In this document: positions 1 to 13,000 of the stretch, piece after piece
How the letters are laid out: every line of letters starts with the position of its first letter
Position numbering within the stretch: position 1 is the first letter of the stretch
Assembly (NCBI GenBank): GCA_030247885.1
Contig: JAPDRO010000023.1
Location: 124,001 to 188,000, forward strand
Length of the DNA: 64,000 nt
Direction of reading: 5' to 3'
Origin: Taxawa tesnikishii (nom. ined.)
Taxonomy: Eukaryota > Ascomycota > Dothideomycetes > Dothideales
The notes under the pieces: generated by a model
Told to the model about the DNA's origin: nothing
What the model saw: the letters and a program-made list of their open reading frames with translations, nothing else
The model's database searches: none
Made by a program: the position numbers and the translations under genes

Positions 1-471
1 GGTACTGCTTTCAAGTCCTCTCCCTTCGGTGGTGCCTCCCACGCCAAGGGCATCGTCCTCGAAAAGGTCGGAGTTGAGGCCAAGCAGCCCAACTCTGCCA
101 TTCGGAAGTGTGTCAAGGTCCAGCTGATTAAGAACGGCAAGAAGGTCACCGCTTTCGGTACGTGTACACCATATCTGGCATCGGACAAGAAGGAGGAGCA
201 GCAGCGGCTTGTTGCAAGTGGCGAGGAGCAAAAATTGCAAGGACAAGAAGTTAAACAATCAAGGGCAACGGCTAACATGAGTACCTCCACAGTCCCCAAC
301 GACGGTTGCTTGAACTTCATCGACGAGAACGACGAGGTTCTCCTTGCTGGTTTCGGTCGTAAGGGCAAGGCCAAGGGTGATATTCCCGGTGTTCGTTTCA
401 AGGTCGTCAAGGTCTCTGGTGTCGGTCTGCTTGCTTTGTGGAAGGAGAAGAAGGAGAAGCCAAGATCGTAG
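1..471 (+). CDS. RPS23: 40S ribosomal protein S23 (uS12), 3' part
   Basis: Small-subunit ribosomal protein of the decoding centre, acting in cytoplasmic translation. The reading frame enters the window already open, so the 5' end lies outside. Exon 1 (1-157) gives [18 protein letters not shown] and the loop [13 protein letters not shown], whose proline is the conserved residue hydroxylated in other eukaryotes (family knowledge). An intron at 158-292 splits a valine codon. Exon 2 (293-471) gives [16 protein letters not shown], then [20 protein letters not shown], and ends in PRS-stop, the usual C-terminus. The sequence is almost invariant across fungi, so the identification is firm. A reading frame that starts inside the intron at 235 is an artefact of reading through it. 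Confidence 0.97.
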   Translation, partial: GTAFKSSPFGGASHAKGIVLEKVGVEAKQPNSAIRKCVKVQLIKNGKKVTAFGTCTPYLASDKKEEQQRLVASGEEQKLQGQEVKQSRATANMSTSTVPNDGCLNFIDENDEVLLAGFGRKGKAKGDIPGVRFKVVKVSGVGLLALWKEKKEKPRS

Positions 472-749
472 ATGTGGCATGGCATGACGGTTCTGGGTTG
501 GCGAATGGGTCTCATCATTGCAAGCGTTATGGTCACGCTTGCAGGTTAGCAAAAGAAATGCAAATACCAAGCGTCTGCTTTCGAACAACACTCTGCGGCT
601 GCAAGTCCGCCTCTCGGTCCCCACTCGCCGGATGCGTTTTCCTTGGAGAAACAACATGACTGCATGATGAGGCCAGTTCCTGTTCACATAGACTGTGGAA
701 CACGAGTAGTATTCGGCAAAAGATTGCTGAATGAACAAAATGCCGTCGA

Positions 750-3086
750 CTACCTCTTCTCATTGCCTCTGTCCTTCAGTCCCTCCACGCCCTGTCCCCA
801 AGCACCAGCCTTCTTACCCCACTTCATCGTGCCCCAGATATGCGTCCAGCTGAACTTCGGCGGCGGCTCCCTCGACGTCCTGAACGGACTAGCACCGTGT
901 CTGAACATGACCTCATCCCTCTTCTCGTCAAGTTCCCTACTCGCACCCATCTTCGCGTCCTCTCCGTCCACCCCCGCTGGACTGTGAGCAGCAACAGGCG
1001 CAGCAGCAGCAGCAGCAGCAGCCACCGACCTCTCCCACCTCCTCACCTCCGCCGGCACGGGCTTATGCCAGCCCTCCTCGCCCCTGGCCCACCACTTCGT
1101 CCCACACATCTCCCAGAGCCTACTGCGGGCCCGCTTGTACGCGAACCTCTCATCCTCGCCCGTGAACGCTCCCGTGCGGCCGAAATCGGGCCCGGGTCTT
1201 CGTCTCAGTAAATCGTCGTCCGGATCCACGGGTCCTCGTTCCCTTCTGATCCTGTTCGGCGGGTCATCCTCGAGGGAGTCAGGGGCTAATACGCCCTGCA
1301 ATCTCGCGTGCGTATAATCCGGCTCCGGACTCGGGATGTGTTCAGGGTAGGATTCTTCGGTGTATTCGGGGTTCTGGCTTAGGACGTTAGGCCGGAAAGG
1401 CGCGGTGACGTCTTGGTAGGCTTCGGAGAAGGTCTCTGAGTGCACTGCATCGCCCTCCTCTCCTTCCCTTGTCTGTTCGGGGAAGAATAACTCGTCCGGT
1501 CCTGCGGCGGCGGAGATCAAGAGCTTGCATCGCGCTTCGTACAGAGCATCGAGCAGCGTGATGAACCGGCGTGCTTCGTTCTTCTGCAGCCAGACGAGGA
1601 CGGGAATGTCTGTTAGGACGAGCGTGTGGTAGGTCGATGCGAGGGTTATGTAGTCGGCTGGTCCGAGGGTTGAGCCGCATAGTTCGGCGAAGGTCCAGGA
1701 TGTGACGCCTGCGTGAGCGCGGGGAACGGAGATCGTGCGACCGTAGACAACCATGCTTGAGGATTGCCAAGGGATACTGTTTGGAGAGTCAGACGGGAGG
1801 GATACCGCGCGCTTTTCTACGGCGGCAAGATCGGCGTGGAAGGCTGTGAGGTCGCTTTCGGGCGACCCGGGTGGCGGGATGATGAAGTAGTTGCGAGGAG
1901 CTTTGGGTGATGGCGGTTGCTCGACCACGCTATCTGCTCTTGAAGCAGGTGCTGTTTCACCCTCCTCGGGTGAAGCGAGCTCCGGATCCATCATCAGCTG
2001 GTTTGCCGCAGACTTAGGGATTTTGTGGAAGTCGTCGTGTCCGTCAAGCTGCCATTCCTCCAGCACCTCAATGGGCGGCCGAGTGTCATTTTCTTGCCTC
2101 CGGTAGTCTTTACGACCTTCCATCTCCCATACTTCGCATCTTGCTCTGAGAACCTCGAGGAAGCCGGCGAACTCCCCTTGGCCTGCGAACATACTCTCGC
2201 TACGCCCACTGCTCCTTGCCCCAGCCCCAAAGCGCCATCGGAGGGAATCTAGCCTGGAAGGTGGGGGTGCAAAAGTTGTTCCTGCAGCCTTGTCGAGTTC
2301 TTCGGGCATCCTGTTGCTGGTGGCAATGAGTACACCGCCAAGTTGGAAGAAAGAGGTCATCAGATTCGTCATTATCTTGCTTGCAGCTCTATCCGGAAGT
2401 TGAAACTCGTCCAGGAACAGGATTGGGGATGTCTGAATCATGTCTCTGGCAAGCCATAACAGCGAGTGATCATCCTGTTCGATGCCAGAAACGGTTGGAG
2501 GGATCCTTGACAGTCGATCTCGCCTTAGTTGCTCCAATTTGGCAATGGTCTCCAGCATGAACGTGTTAAAGTGCCAACGCCGCTTTTTCCGATTAGGAAG
2601 ACAGTCCGCGAAGAGATCGATGAGCATACTTTTGCCCGTGCCAACCTCGCCGTGGAGCATGAGTCCTTTCGGGGAGTCCATGCTAAGCGCAGCTTCATGG
2701 CTCGTGAGAACGCGAGTGAGGGCTAAAGTGTCCCTCTTCTCCTTCTGCGCCAACAACGAGCGCCATAGTCCTCTCGACCCGATACTTTGTTCTGGAGGGG
2801 CATCTTGTTCCGAGGGGACGTTCGGTGAACCAACTGCCCGAGAGATCTGCTTCAGGCGCTGGTTGTACTCGACAGTGGGTTCGTAGTCTTTTAGCCTCTC
2901 ATACAGTCTCTGAAGATGAATCGCTATGTATGGTCGGTATATATCCGCACTAGGAAACGAATGGACTCACCTACCTAATCTATGCTGCGCGGCATCTGGC
3001 ACGATTGAGTTGGTGGCGATCAATGCACGATACAAGACAAGAGGGTTTGTTATTGTCAACCCGGTACCAGACGCCGGCAATACCAT
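750..3086 (-). CDS. AFG1: Afg1/LACE1-type mitochondrial AAA ATPase
   Basis: P-loop ATPase of the AFG1/ZapE family, which in yeast and animals sits at the inner mitochondrial membrane and helps degrade respiratory-chain subunits. Exon 1 (2975-3086) starts MVLPASGTGLTITNPL and continues LVLYRALIATNSIVPD. A 51-nt intron (2924-2974) precedes AIHLQRLYERLKDYEP, the typical family N-terminus. Walker A is GEVGTGKS (about residues 129-136) and Walker B ILFLDEFQ (about 205-212). Near the C-terminus are ARSRLWEMCGTKWWAR and FSWTHIWGTMKWGKKAGAW. The predicted length is 761 aa, longer than bacterial ZapE because of a serine/proline-rich insertion and a poly-Ala run. The start at 3086 follows an in-frame stop five codons upstream. 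No clear presequence is visible, so an upstream non-adjacent first exon is possible. Confidence 0.93.
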
Positions 3087-3582
3087 GATCAAGACGAATC
3101 AAGGACAAGACATATGTACAAAAGAAGATAAGATAACAACAAGAGAAACCCACAGTCGTATGCCATTCATAGCCGTTGCAGTCGATGTATAGAAGACGTC
3201 ATTAGTGGTATCTCTGAGCACGCTTGCGCACTTGCCAGCACACTGCCCCAGCAAAGAACAATCACCAGCCTCCATTCAATCGCTCGGCCTCGGCTTCTCA
3301 TATCCTTGCTTCATGCAAGCAATCTCGCAGCAAGCTTCACACATGCACGGAACCAACCCCCAGCCACGCGTAGATGGAGCACGACTCGGGTTAAGTAGAC
3401 ACTTAGTTTTCTTTCATTCATCTCCTAGTCACTCTTCTTTCTTTGCAATCATGCTCTAGTATACCTAAACCAATAGATCTTGCTACTTCACGCTCCCTCT
3501 TTTCACCGATTCAAGTCGACGAACAATTCACGCTGGTCACGACCTATACCCTTCCCCACCAATTCTTGTACCGGCCTACAGC
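3087..3582. promoter_or_regulatory. Divergent promoter region, AFG1 / cysteine-rich GPI gene
   Basis: This stretch separates two divergently transcribed genes. It is pyrimidine-rich on the + strand towards 3580, as expected for a fungal leader. I see no coding potential and no specific binding site that I could defend. Confidence 0.4.
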
Positions 3583-5340
3583 ATGCGCGACCTTACGACG
3601 ATGCTCGCCCTGCCCGCGTCACTTATCGTGTTGCTATGCGCTTCGTCCGCTCTCACCAACGGCCAACGCCAGCCTCACGAGAAATACTGGCCAGAGCATG
3701 AGGAACGGATGAAGAGGGACTCGGAGATCCAACAGAAGCTTGTACTAAACGCTCCAGTGGGAGTGAGAAAGATGAGCGAAGATGAGGGGAGAAGTTCTTT
3801 CTCGATTACTGGCAATTGGAGGGACAGGATGCACCGGATCCATCGTCAGCGCAAGAGCCTGGAACAGAGATTGGCAGGATTGCCCAATCACGGGGGCCGG
3901 TCCTTGAGGATGACTTAAAACAATATCAGAACGGATCTGTATCGTTGCCGTTACATCCACCGTTTCCGCTGCATGCCGATGCCGAGCAACGGTCCGGTCC
4001 CCAGAACTGGTTCTTTGCGCGTAGTCTCTTCCAGCGGGACTTCCAATGCCCCAGCGGGACCAGCGATTGCTCGTCAATTGGCCAGAAAAATTCATGTTGC
4101 CAGACCGGAGAGTCATGCGTCAAGATCACAGACACTGGTCTAGGTGATGTGGGCTGTTGTCCGGCAGGACAGACCTGTGGTGCTTCGATCAGCAGTTGTG
4201 ATACCAAGAACGGATATACCAGCTGCCCGAACAGTCCCAACGGCGGATGCTGCATTCCAGGGTATGCGTGTCAGGACGTAGGATGTAGGTTTTCCGTGTG
4301 TGCGTGTACTGATGTAATATGCTAACACTCCTCAGGCATTCTCGTTGGGACGCAGACAACAACTACAACGCTTCCTACGGTCACAGTCACGGGAATGTCC
4401 ACGTCCATCTCTTCTGATGGCACCAGGACAGTTACGTACGTCGTTTCCGCTGCTGCAACTCCGGCATCTCCTTCCGTTCAAACTGTCACGACGACCTTAA
4501 TCGTCGCCCCTTCATCGACTGCAGCTCAAGTCACTACCGTCACACAAACTTTAGTCGTGACACCATCGACAAGCGCCGCTCCGTCCACAACTTTGATCGT
4601 CCAGGGTCCGTTGACATGCAGCTCCGGTTACCAGTCCTGTCCCGCTACCCTTGAAGGCGGATGTAAGTCTCCTGTTCGCGCATCTACCGATATATGTACT
4701 GACACTTCTCAGGCTGTCCCACCGACCGCGCCTGCGGATCCGCAAGTTGTCCCCCATCTTCAACCACTGGCGTTGCCGCGCCCCTGTCCGCCCGACCAGC
4801 GACTCCAGCACAAGTGTTCCACCAACAGCCACAACTACAACCGCTCCATCATCATCGGTGACGAGCACAGTCTCCTACTCCGGATGTCCCACAGGCTTCT
4901 ATATGTGCAGCGCGTACTACATGGGTGGATGCTGCAGAGTTGGACGGAACTGCGATACCACGTCCTGCCCCGCCTCTGAGAGCACTTCCGTCATCCAAAC
5001 TACCGGCCTCACGATCATTGCACCGAATGGTGCGTCTTCGGCCAGCGGAGACGGCGTCGTCACTATCACTAGTACCACTACGCCTGGCGCTGTTGGAACT
5101 GCGTCTGCTGCGCAGAGCCAGCAGGGCAACTGCGCGAATGGGTGGTTTAGCTGCGCTGCTGCTCAGGGTGGTGGGTGCTGTCCTTCTGGGTACGTGTGCG
5201 GTGCGAGTTGCACGGCAACAGTCAGTGGGCAGAGTGATGTTGGAAAGGCTGCGCCGAGTGGTGCCGAGCACGCTGTTTTCTTGGGATGGGCGGTGTTGTT
5301 GGTTGGGTTGGTGGCGGGTGCAGGGATGGTGGCGCTTTGA
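3583..5340 (+). CDS. Cysteine-rich GPI-anchored surface protein, four C-rich modules
   Basis: Predicted secreted wall or membrane protein. It starts with a signal peptide (MLALPASLIVLLCASSALTN around residues 7-26). After a conserved stretch around KMSEDEG and FFLDYWQLEG come four cysteine modules, each with a GGCC- or GCC-type core: CPSGTSDCSSIG...CCQTG...CCPAGQTCG, CSSGYQSCPATLEGGC, CPTGFYMCSAYYMGGCC and CANGWFSCAAAQGGGCC. They are joined by Ser/Thr-rich linkers. The C-terminal hydrophobic tail FLGWAVLLVGLVAGAGMVAL is typical of a GPI signal. Exons are 3583-4284, 4336-4662 and 4713-5340; both introns split a cysteine codon of the motif. Two one-base breaks interrupt the frame: at GGGG 3786-3789, between KMSEDEG and EKFFLDYW, and at CCCC 4781-4784. 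With these allowed for, the product is about 552 aa. Function unknown. Confidence 0.8.
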
Positions 5341-5505
5341 AGCATAGGTATGGTTATGGGATTTACGATACCCGTTCATAAGACTGAAGAGGCCCGAAAA
5401 CAAGGAAGACCTCTGGTAATCATAGTTCCCAGTAAAGGGTCAACACAAAAAGCGATCACCGCACGTGTCAGACAATAAGACCCAGATGGAATGCGCAGGT
5501 CCCCA

Positions 5506-6182
5506 TCACAACAACCTCCATGCAATCCACGCCGCCGAGCCCGCATCCAACACCAATCCAAATCTAGCTCGTGTCCAATCCGTGCTTCCGAATACCAACC
5601 ACTCGCTCCCCCAGTGCCAGACCGCAGCGCTTAGGGTGATGAGCGCCGCGACTTGTGCGCCTTGATCGTCCAAATGGAGCGCAGCGTAGCTGGCAAGGGT
5701 CAGTACACCATGGAGACTCGTAGTATTATAAGCGGAAACAGAGCATGTGCCCGTTCTCAACAGGCTATCCGGAGCACAGGTTGACTCTCTACAGGGACAT
5801 GGTCCGCAGAGAGCTTGGGTCGTCAGCAACGAACGGCTCAACATGCGGAGACCGTGGATCCTTCTGCTGTCGAGTGGATGACTTGTTGAGAACAACTTGC
5901 GTCTGACACTGTTCATTGAGGGCGACTGGGGCTACGTACAGACGAACGGCGCCGGACATGAGCGTCCAGGTACCGAAGATGCGGTTTAGCAGAGGGTTAG
6001 TGTGGCGGATGGCGAGCGGGTAGCTGTTGTGCGTGTACGTTGGAGAGGTGTAGCAGAGGAAGGTGTTGAGGAAGGCAAGGAACGCCATCTGGACGCGTGA
6101 TTAGAGACGGCTGTGCATGAGCAATGGGGCGGAAAGGGGGACTGCTTACGAAGAGAAGCCAGTATGAGAAGGGGTCGGCCAT
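5506..6182 (-). CDS. ERG28: Erg28-like ergosterol biosynthesis scaffold protein
   Basis: ER membrane protein that tethers the C-4 demethylation enzymes (Erg25, Erg26, Erg27) to Erg6 in sterol synthesis (family role). Exon 1 (6150-6182) encodes MADPFSYWLLF. Exon 2 (5940-6088) continues MAFLAFLNTFLCYTSPTYT, then the hallmark RIFGTWTLMSGAVRL. Exon 3 (5506-5788) holds VWHWGSEWLVFGSTDW and ends WIAWRLL. The hydrophobic helices and the FGTWT and SEWLVFG motifs fit the family. The chosen introns (6089-6149 and 5789-5939) give 154 aa, close to the 148 aa of yeast Erg28. The acceptor of intron 2 is the least certain point: the chosen one keeps the frame but adds about 15 residues that I do not recognise. 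Confidence 0.85.
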
Positions 6183-7453
6183 TGCGGGCGTTGAGCTGGG
6201 AGGAAAGCGCGTACAGAAGCAGTTGGTTCCTGGAGAGACAGTAAAGCGGACGCAGCGTGATTTTGGGGTTGTACGAAGCATGGTTATACCAGACCTTATA
6301 ACACGGCTTACAACATTGAGCGGTCTCTGGTGGATGGCCTGAATCCTTCGCGTGACACAGTGCGTTCAAGCTTCGATAACCAGCCCGAACTCAGAGACTG
6401 CTCGATCAAGATACAACTGCATTGCAACTGCTGTCCATCCCTTGCTAGCTGACACTGTATGAGACTTTGGAACCTCGGGAAGACCAGTTCATGCTGTATG
6501 CTGAAGCTGGGCACTACTATTGGTCCGTCTGGTTGCAGACGTGGAGCTGGCACGCTTCTGAGCTGTCCGCATGATCCAGAAATTACTCAGTACCGCCAAC
6601 GCATGCGAATCTTTATGGAGGAGGGTAATGACGACGATGAATGGACCCTCGGCTCTCTATCACATGCAAACATGTGTATAGTGGACGCGGTTGAAACGCG
6701 CAACTTTACGCGGATGGCTTGATCTGGTTGGACCAGGCAAGGAAGCTCTAAGCTTCTTTGTTTGGCCCGTTCCTTCGGGCCTACCCGACTACAGGTATGT
6801 TCTTGGAGGTACGCAGCCCTCAACGCAATTGAGGCAGCACTGTGCAAAGTTCCAACTACCCCGAACAGTACGTGTATGTCCTGTAACATGAGACGAATGG
6901 CTGATGTGCAGTAAATGACAACCATCCAGTATAACCTAGAAGCTTTGTATATGCGTGTTTGTGAGGGGCGCACAACGTCATATCAGGCATAGTCACGGTC
7001 CGACCTTAACTTAAACTGTCCTTGCCAAGCACCAGGAAATTGGATCCGATCGTCAACTCTCACATCCACCATCACGACTCCACACTCGACCGTGCCACCA
7101 ACCTCACCTTCACCCCGCCTCGAAACGAGATCCCAAACCCAAAACCCCCGACCGAAACGAAACGAGCACTGCTGTTGCCGTTGTTGATTGCCATTGCCGC
7201 CGCCGCGTGCCTCGAACCGGACAATCGCTATAACCACAAATAGCGTACACTAACACGACTGTGCGCGTCTAGATACTCGAGGGAGGTGAACCCCCAGCAC
7301 ATTCTGTGCGAAAGAGACAAGAGAGGGAGAGAAACACGCAAGAGTAGGGTATCTGATCAGCTCCTCCATGGAGCAGACTGGGCTCCTGGCCATATCGCTT
7401 GCACCTTTGAGGACGAGTTACTAAACGTCTTCATAGCTTGCGGTCGAGCCAGA
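6183..7453. other. Intergenic region between ERG28 and the carrier gene
   Basis: About 1.3 kb separating divergently transcribed genes. Several short open frames occur on both strands, but none has recognisable family similarity, plausible splice structure or codon bias, so I call no gene. No tRNA fold was found. Confidence 0.6.
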
Positions 7454-8746
7454 ATGCCTCAGCCTGCCGGAGGAGACGGCAGCTCTGAGAAGGATGATAG
7501 GAGCCCGGACAAGAAGATGCTCTATTGGGGGTTCGAATACACTATGAGCCCACAGACCAAGAGATTCCTGAAGGACCACCGCACTCCGGTCTGCTCCATG
7601 GGCGCCAGCCTTGTCTCTACCTTCGTCGCGGTAAGTCTGCACCATGATCCAACTGCACCTCCAGTACTGACCTTCTCCAAAAGTTTCCACTAGACCTCGT
7701 CAAGTCGCGTATGCAAGTGCACCACACTGGATTCCTCGAGACGACCATCTACGCTTACCGCAATGGAGGCATCAAGGTCTTCTGGCGCGGTAAGTTTGCC
7801 CAATGAACCGCGAGCTCAAACATGCTGATCGTTGAAACCAATGCAGGTGTTGTGCCACCCCTCATGTCCATCATGGCTGTTCGCACGGTGTCCATGTCTG
7901 CATACCAGAAGTTCAAATACTTTTTCGACGATGTGATCTACAAGGCTACCGGCACCTCCCCTCTCGCGCAAGCCAACGCGCCCAACGCCAAGCCGACTTT
8001 TCACACTATCCTCTGCTTCGGCCTCTCAGGTGCCGCCTCCGGCGCCCTGATCACTCACATCGCGTGTACGTATGTCTGTATCAACAGCCGACGAAACTAC
8101 TGACATTGCGCAGGCCCGTTCGAACTCACAAAGATCAATGCCCAGCTCGCAGGTTCTGCTTCGGGTAGCATGTCCGACAAGGCGCTGGCCGATGTCAAGT
8201 CTGGTGCCTGGCGCACTGCGAAGCGTCTCGTACGCGATCGCGGATGGCGTGGCCTCTACTGTGGATACCGTCTTCATCTGGGTTAGTTGTAAGATGGTTT
8301 TGATCAACGGGAAACTAATTGTCTGCCTTCAGCGCGTGACACCATAGGCACCTCGGCCTACTTTATGACCTACGAGAGTGCAAAGCAGTTGCTCAGCAAC
8401 TCGCGTGGTCACTCACCATCACACCCTGGCGCCGTCGCTATCGCAGGTAGCATCTGTGGTATTGTATCGTGGGCCTGCGTGTATCCTCTTGACAAGGTCA
8501 AGACGGTTTTCCAGAAGAATCAGCTGTCCTCTGGAGGCACCAACACAATCCGTCCGAAGATTGAGTGGTTCACCAAGGACTCTTACCGAGGTACGACAAG
8601 ATTCGAGGTTCTTTGAATCTCAGTAGCTGATCATGTTTGCAGGCTTGGGTGTCTCGGCTGGTCGCAGTGCTTTCGTCAACATGATCTTCTTCTCGGTCTT
8701 CGAAGCCGCCAAGAGACGGGTCAATGCACTGGAGACCGATGACTGA
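7454..8746 (+). CDS. Mitochondrial carrier family (SLC25) transporter
   Basis: Inner-membrane solute carrier with three repeats of about 100 residues. The carrier signatures are PLDLVKSR (repeat 1, just after the first intron), PFELTKIN (repeat 2) and PLDKVKTV (repeat 3). The protein starts MPQPAGGDGSSEKDDRSPD, has no cleavable presequence (usual for the family), and ends FSVFEAAKRRVNALETDD. Six exons are joined by canonical introns: 7454-7630, 7684-7789, 7847-8065, 8114-8281, 8333-8590 and 8643-8746. Together they make 343 aa in one unbroken frame. The ATG at 7454 is chosen because the upstream in-frame extension has no ATG. The substrate cannot be read from the sequence with confidence. Confidence 0.93.
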
Positions 8747-10064
8747 GCGGCATCACTCCTTCGACATCTAACGTCGGCTTCTCATTTTCACGGCCTTTTT
8801 CACCCACTTCAGCATTCTCGACGCGGAGATACATATGCAGGCATATGGCGTTCTGGGCGGAGCGATTGTCTAACCACGGTGGGAATTTTTGGAAAAGGAG
8901 TTTTTCGGCGGGCAAAGTGGGATACCAATGGAGCATTCGGGATGTAAAATACTTTCTCTTGCGCGGCCAATGGGCCAGCGCGACATAGTGATGAGACAGA
9001 CAACGGATCGCAATGGCCGCTTCTGCATATGAATTCCAGGCCAAGAGCGCCATGTTACTGCTTCAACAACAGTTCTTCCGTCTCTTCCGTTCCGTGTAGG
9101 TGCCGTGCCGTGCCGTGCTGTGCTTGTTGATGTTCAGCCCTGCTGGATTAGATGTGCAGTGTTCGCCATGCTTCTCGACCGTGTCACAAGATGAAGTTGG
9201 ACACGGCTTGTTCCCGCAGCGCCCTAAAGCCATACCCAGCCATCCGGTAACGTAAGCCCGACCATTGTCTTTCCCTACCGCTCCCTCAATTGACCCATTG
9301 AACTGTGGCTCTTCACAGTACTGAACAAGAGTACCGATTGCAAAGGAGTACGACCGCATCCCACCGCCTCTCGTGTCTCTGTCACCAACTGTTTGCTACA
9401 ACGAATACTAAGAAGCATTGAAATGCCGTTTTTCCCTTTCATTTGTTCTTGATGAAGTCGAGTCAGCTTACGCGATCGAACGGTCGGCAACCTGGCCAAG
9501 CGAGGCTGTCTCCCAAGCAACCGATATGCTTGTTGATGCACCCCACGCATTGTACAGGGACTCAAACCTGAAAGCAGCGACAAAGCCGGTGCTTCCAAGA
9601 GACTCCATGGCGCAATGCGACTACTAGCGGCTCGAGTTGCTCCGGCAGAAGTCTAACGCCTCGTAACGGTGGTCAGTGTTGCTGTCCTGAGCCACGATTG
9701 GCGGTTCGAGGCCTTCTGTCGCATCCTCTACCGTGGCTGGTGCAGCGTGCGCCTCTGTTTACCTTCACCCGCCAACCCTGCACGCTTGGCCGCATGTGAA
9801 GGCACCTGCAGCCAGTCTCGTATTTTCTGCCCATTGTCATTGTATACTTGTCAGCCCCGCCCGATACTTTTCAGCATACACAGCCACTCGTTTTCCTGAT
9901 ACTCCGCATTGTCGACGAACTCCCTCCTCCACTACCAACACAGACCAAGAAAGTTGGAAGAGGAGGCATTGCTGAATGAGATGATGTGTTAGACGACCTT
10001 TGTACTATATTCGACCTCTACGTGTCACAGACCGCATTCTGGAATCGTTCTCTCGCGCTCTAAA
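8747..10064. other. Intergenic region with a short GCCGT tandem tract
   Basis: About 1.3 kb with no supportable gene. It contains a short pentanucleotide tract (GTGCC-type units, the last imperfect) at 9101-9124. The part next to 10065 is probably the leader and promoter of the kelch-like gene. Confidence 0.6.
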
Positions 10065-13000
10065 ATGCCTCGAAACGGGCATCCTACGCAAACATTGAGC
10101 CTACTGGCGCTCTTTGCTGCTCGAATAGCGGCAGGCTTTCCGTACAACCCCACACGCATATTCCTTTCACAACAGGACGACAGGGACATCGCCTACGTCT
10201 TCCAGCCGAACGGAGAAAATGGCCAATTCCTCTCACTCGAGATCAGCAAGTTCTCTTCGATCTCTAACCTACCACTTCAGACACTGTATTCCTCACTGCC
10301 TTTCACGGATTCAAGCACTTCGACAGCTTTCACGCCTTTCCTAGACGAGAGTGGAAACATCACTGTTCTCGCCGGAGACTGCACATCAAGCGCGAATGGA
10401 GCTGAACTGTGGAGATTCACGCCGGATGCGCAGGCGCAAAACGGCAATGGCTCATGGTCGAAAGAGACAGTATCGCCGCACGATGTCGCCGGAGACGCAA
10501 TGGCCGGTTCCAACTTTTTGGGTGCTGGCGTTGCATTCTCGGAGATGGTGGGTGGTGGACTGGAGGATACAAGCCTGTACATGTTTGCTGGCATGTGTCC
10601 TACAGCGGGTGCTACGGTGGCCAACTGGATCACTGCGGCCACTTACTCCAACTTCATGGTCACACTGGCTCCGGAAGACGCGACGGAAGCACCAACGGAC
10701 TACAAACTTGGACTTACTTCCACCCGCGGACCACCAATTGCAGAGGCGGGATTCAGCATGACGGCTCTACCGGCACTGTCTGGAGCGAACACGAGCAGCG
10801 GCCAGACCCAGCAGCAGAACTTCGTGCTTCTGGGTGGCCACACCCAGACTGCCTTCATCAACATGTCACAGGTCGCGCTGTTCTCGCTCCCCCAGGAGAA
10901 CTGGGCCTTCCTGCCTGTGGATCAGCCTTCATCGGCGAAGACGGACTTGGCCAAGAGAGACGCTGCAGTCGAGATTGAACCAAGGTCTGGCCATACTGCC
11001 GTACTTTCTGAGGACGGCAAGAGCATCATCGTTGTGGGTGGCTGGGTGGGCGATGTGACCACAGCGGCCACTCCACAACTGGCCGTCCTGCAGCTGGGGT
11101 CCGGCTATGGTGGTGATGGAGACTGGGAATGGAGCGTTCCGGATCAGACGGGAGTCTTTGCTTCGTTGGGAGCAGGTCTTTACGGACACGGTGCTGTCAT
11201 GCTTCCGGGAGGCGTCGTCATGATCATGGGCGGATACACGATTTCGTCGTCTGCATCGCGCTTGTTCCGCCGCGACAGTCAGGTTGCGAACACGAAGTCG
11301 CTTTTCTACAATGTTACTTCGAACACGTGGCTCTCTAGCTACGATCCTCCTGCTACAGTAACGGCAACCTCGGCGCAGGACAACAAGTCTGGTGCTCTCA
11401 CCTCCAGCTCTCAGAAGGCAGGTCTCGCGGCCGGTCTCACGCTCGGATTCGTCATCGTCGTCTGCCTGCTACTCTTCTACTTCTGGTACACTCGGCGACT
11501 AGGTGCCCGTCGTGACAAGAGAGCGAGCGACATGAGGCACCTGGTCAACCATTCACACGATTTCGACGACCCTTTCCTAGGCAAGACCGGTATAGATGGC
11601 CGTGGTGGTGATATCTACGCCGCAGATGTATGGGACGAGGAGGAACGCGCTGCTAGGGAGCACCCTTGGCTGCCCAACGGCCAGCCTCCTCCTGGCTGGA
11701 AGAGTGACCAGGCGAGAGCCAGAGAGGTTGAGCGGACCGGTCTCTTCGTTAACATCCCGAGTCCAACCAGAGGCCTGAGAAGAGGCCTCACTACCAGAAA
11801 CAACTTCCAGTACCACGCAGCGCCTAGATACGATGAGAGTCGGACGAGCCGCCACAGTGGCAACATCCACCCCATCGAGGAGATTGAAGAAGAGGCATTA
11901 TCACAGCTCGGCTCTCCACGCATGAGTGAAGCCGAGCGGAAGCTGAAGGCGCTTGAAGGTGTCTTCGGCGACGACAACCAGCGAAAACTGAGGGCCGCTG
12001 CCAGCATTCTCTCCGAAGACGCAGCGCAGGATCCGTTCAGGGATCCTCTTCCCAACCCTCTGGGCAGTCACCCCGTTTCGCCAGATCTCAGCCATCCAGC
12101 CAATGCCAACATTATCAACACAATCAAGCGGGTCCCTACCAACGCCAGTCACGCCGCGCCTTCGTTGTTCAACCCCAACGCCGAAGAGCGGGAGAACCTG
12201 GCCAACTGGGTCAGCGAATGGAGCCACGCTGGCGGTCTGTTACGCTCAGCAACCCTCCCCAACGGACGGGTCTCTCCGACCAAAACTGACGACCGCACCT
12301 CCTCGACCCTGAGCGAGCAATCCAACCGTTCGAACCTCTCTGCCAACTCCATTGCACGCACGGCATCGACACGTACAGCCGCCATCTTCGGTGCTTCAAC
12401 AAACCCCTTCGCATCCCCTCAGGCCTCGCCGTCCGAAGAGCGCACCTCCTTCCTCCAGAGCGGGCGCAAGTCCCCTTCTACTACAACTCACGCGCCCGCT
12501 CAGCCACGACCTCGTCCGTGCGTCCCGCCGTCCCGGACCTCCCACCCCAACACGACCGGTCCGATTCCTTCACCACCGCGCGCAGTAACTTTGCCCAGCT
12601 GCAGAGCGAAGGCGAAGCCCTCCTCGGCCCCTCCGGCGACACGTTCACGCGCGGCCACCGCCCCCAGCTCAGCGACACCACGTCCGCGATCCTTCGCGAC
12701 GCAGGTCCCGCACCCCCGTACCCCCGCGCCGGAGGCTGGGCTGGATGGGCAGCCTGCGGCGCGCGCTGAACGGCGGCGGCGGCGACGACCGCAGCGTCAG
12801 CGCAACAACGGCCAAGCCCGGCATGCCGCAGCGCTACAACACCGTCGATCGCAGCTCGTCCAGCAGTCCGACCAAGTACCACTACTACCAAGGCGCGTCG
12901 GCCGCGCCACGACGCGCAGCTAGCGACGGCGGCGCGTTGCTGCGCGCCAAGCGCGGGAAGCACGACTGGGAGGCCGAGGGGGATTCGTGGCCGGCGTACA

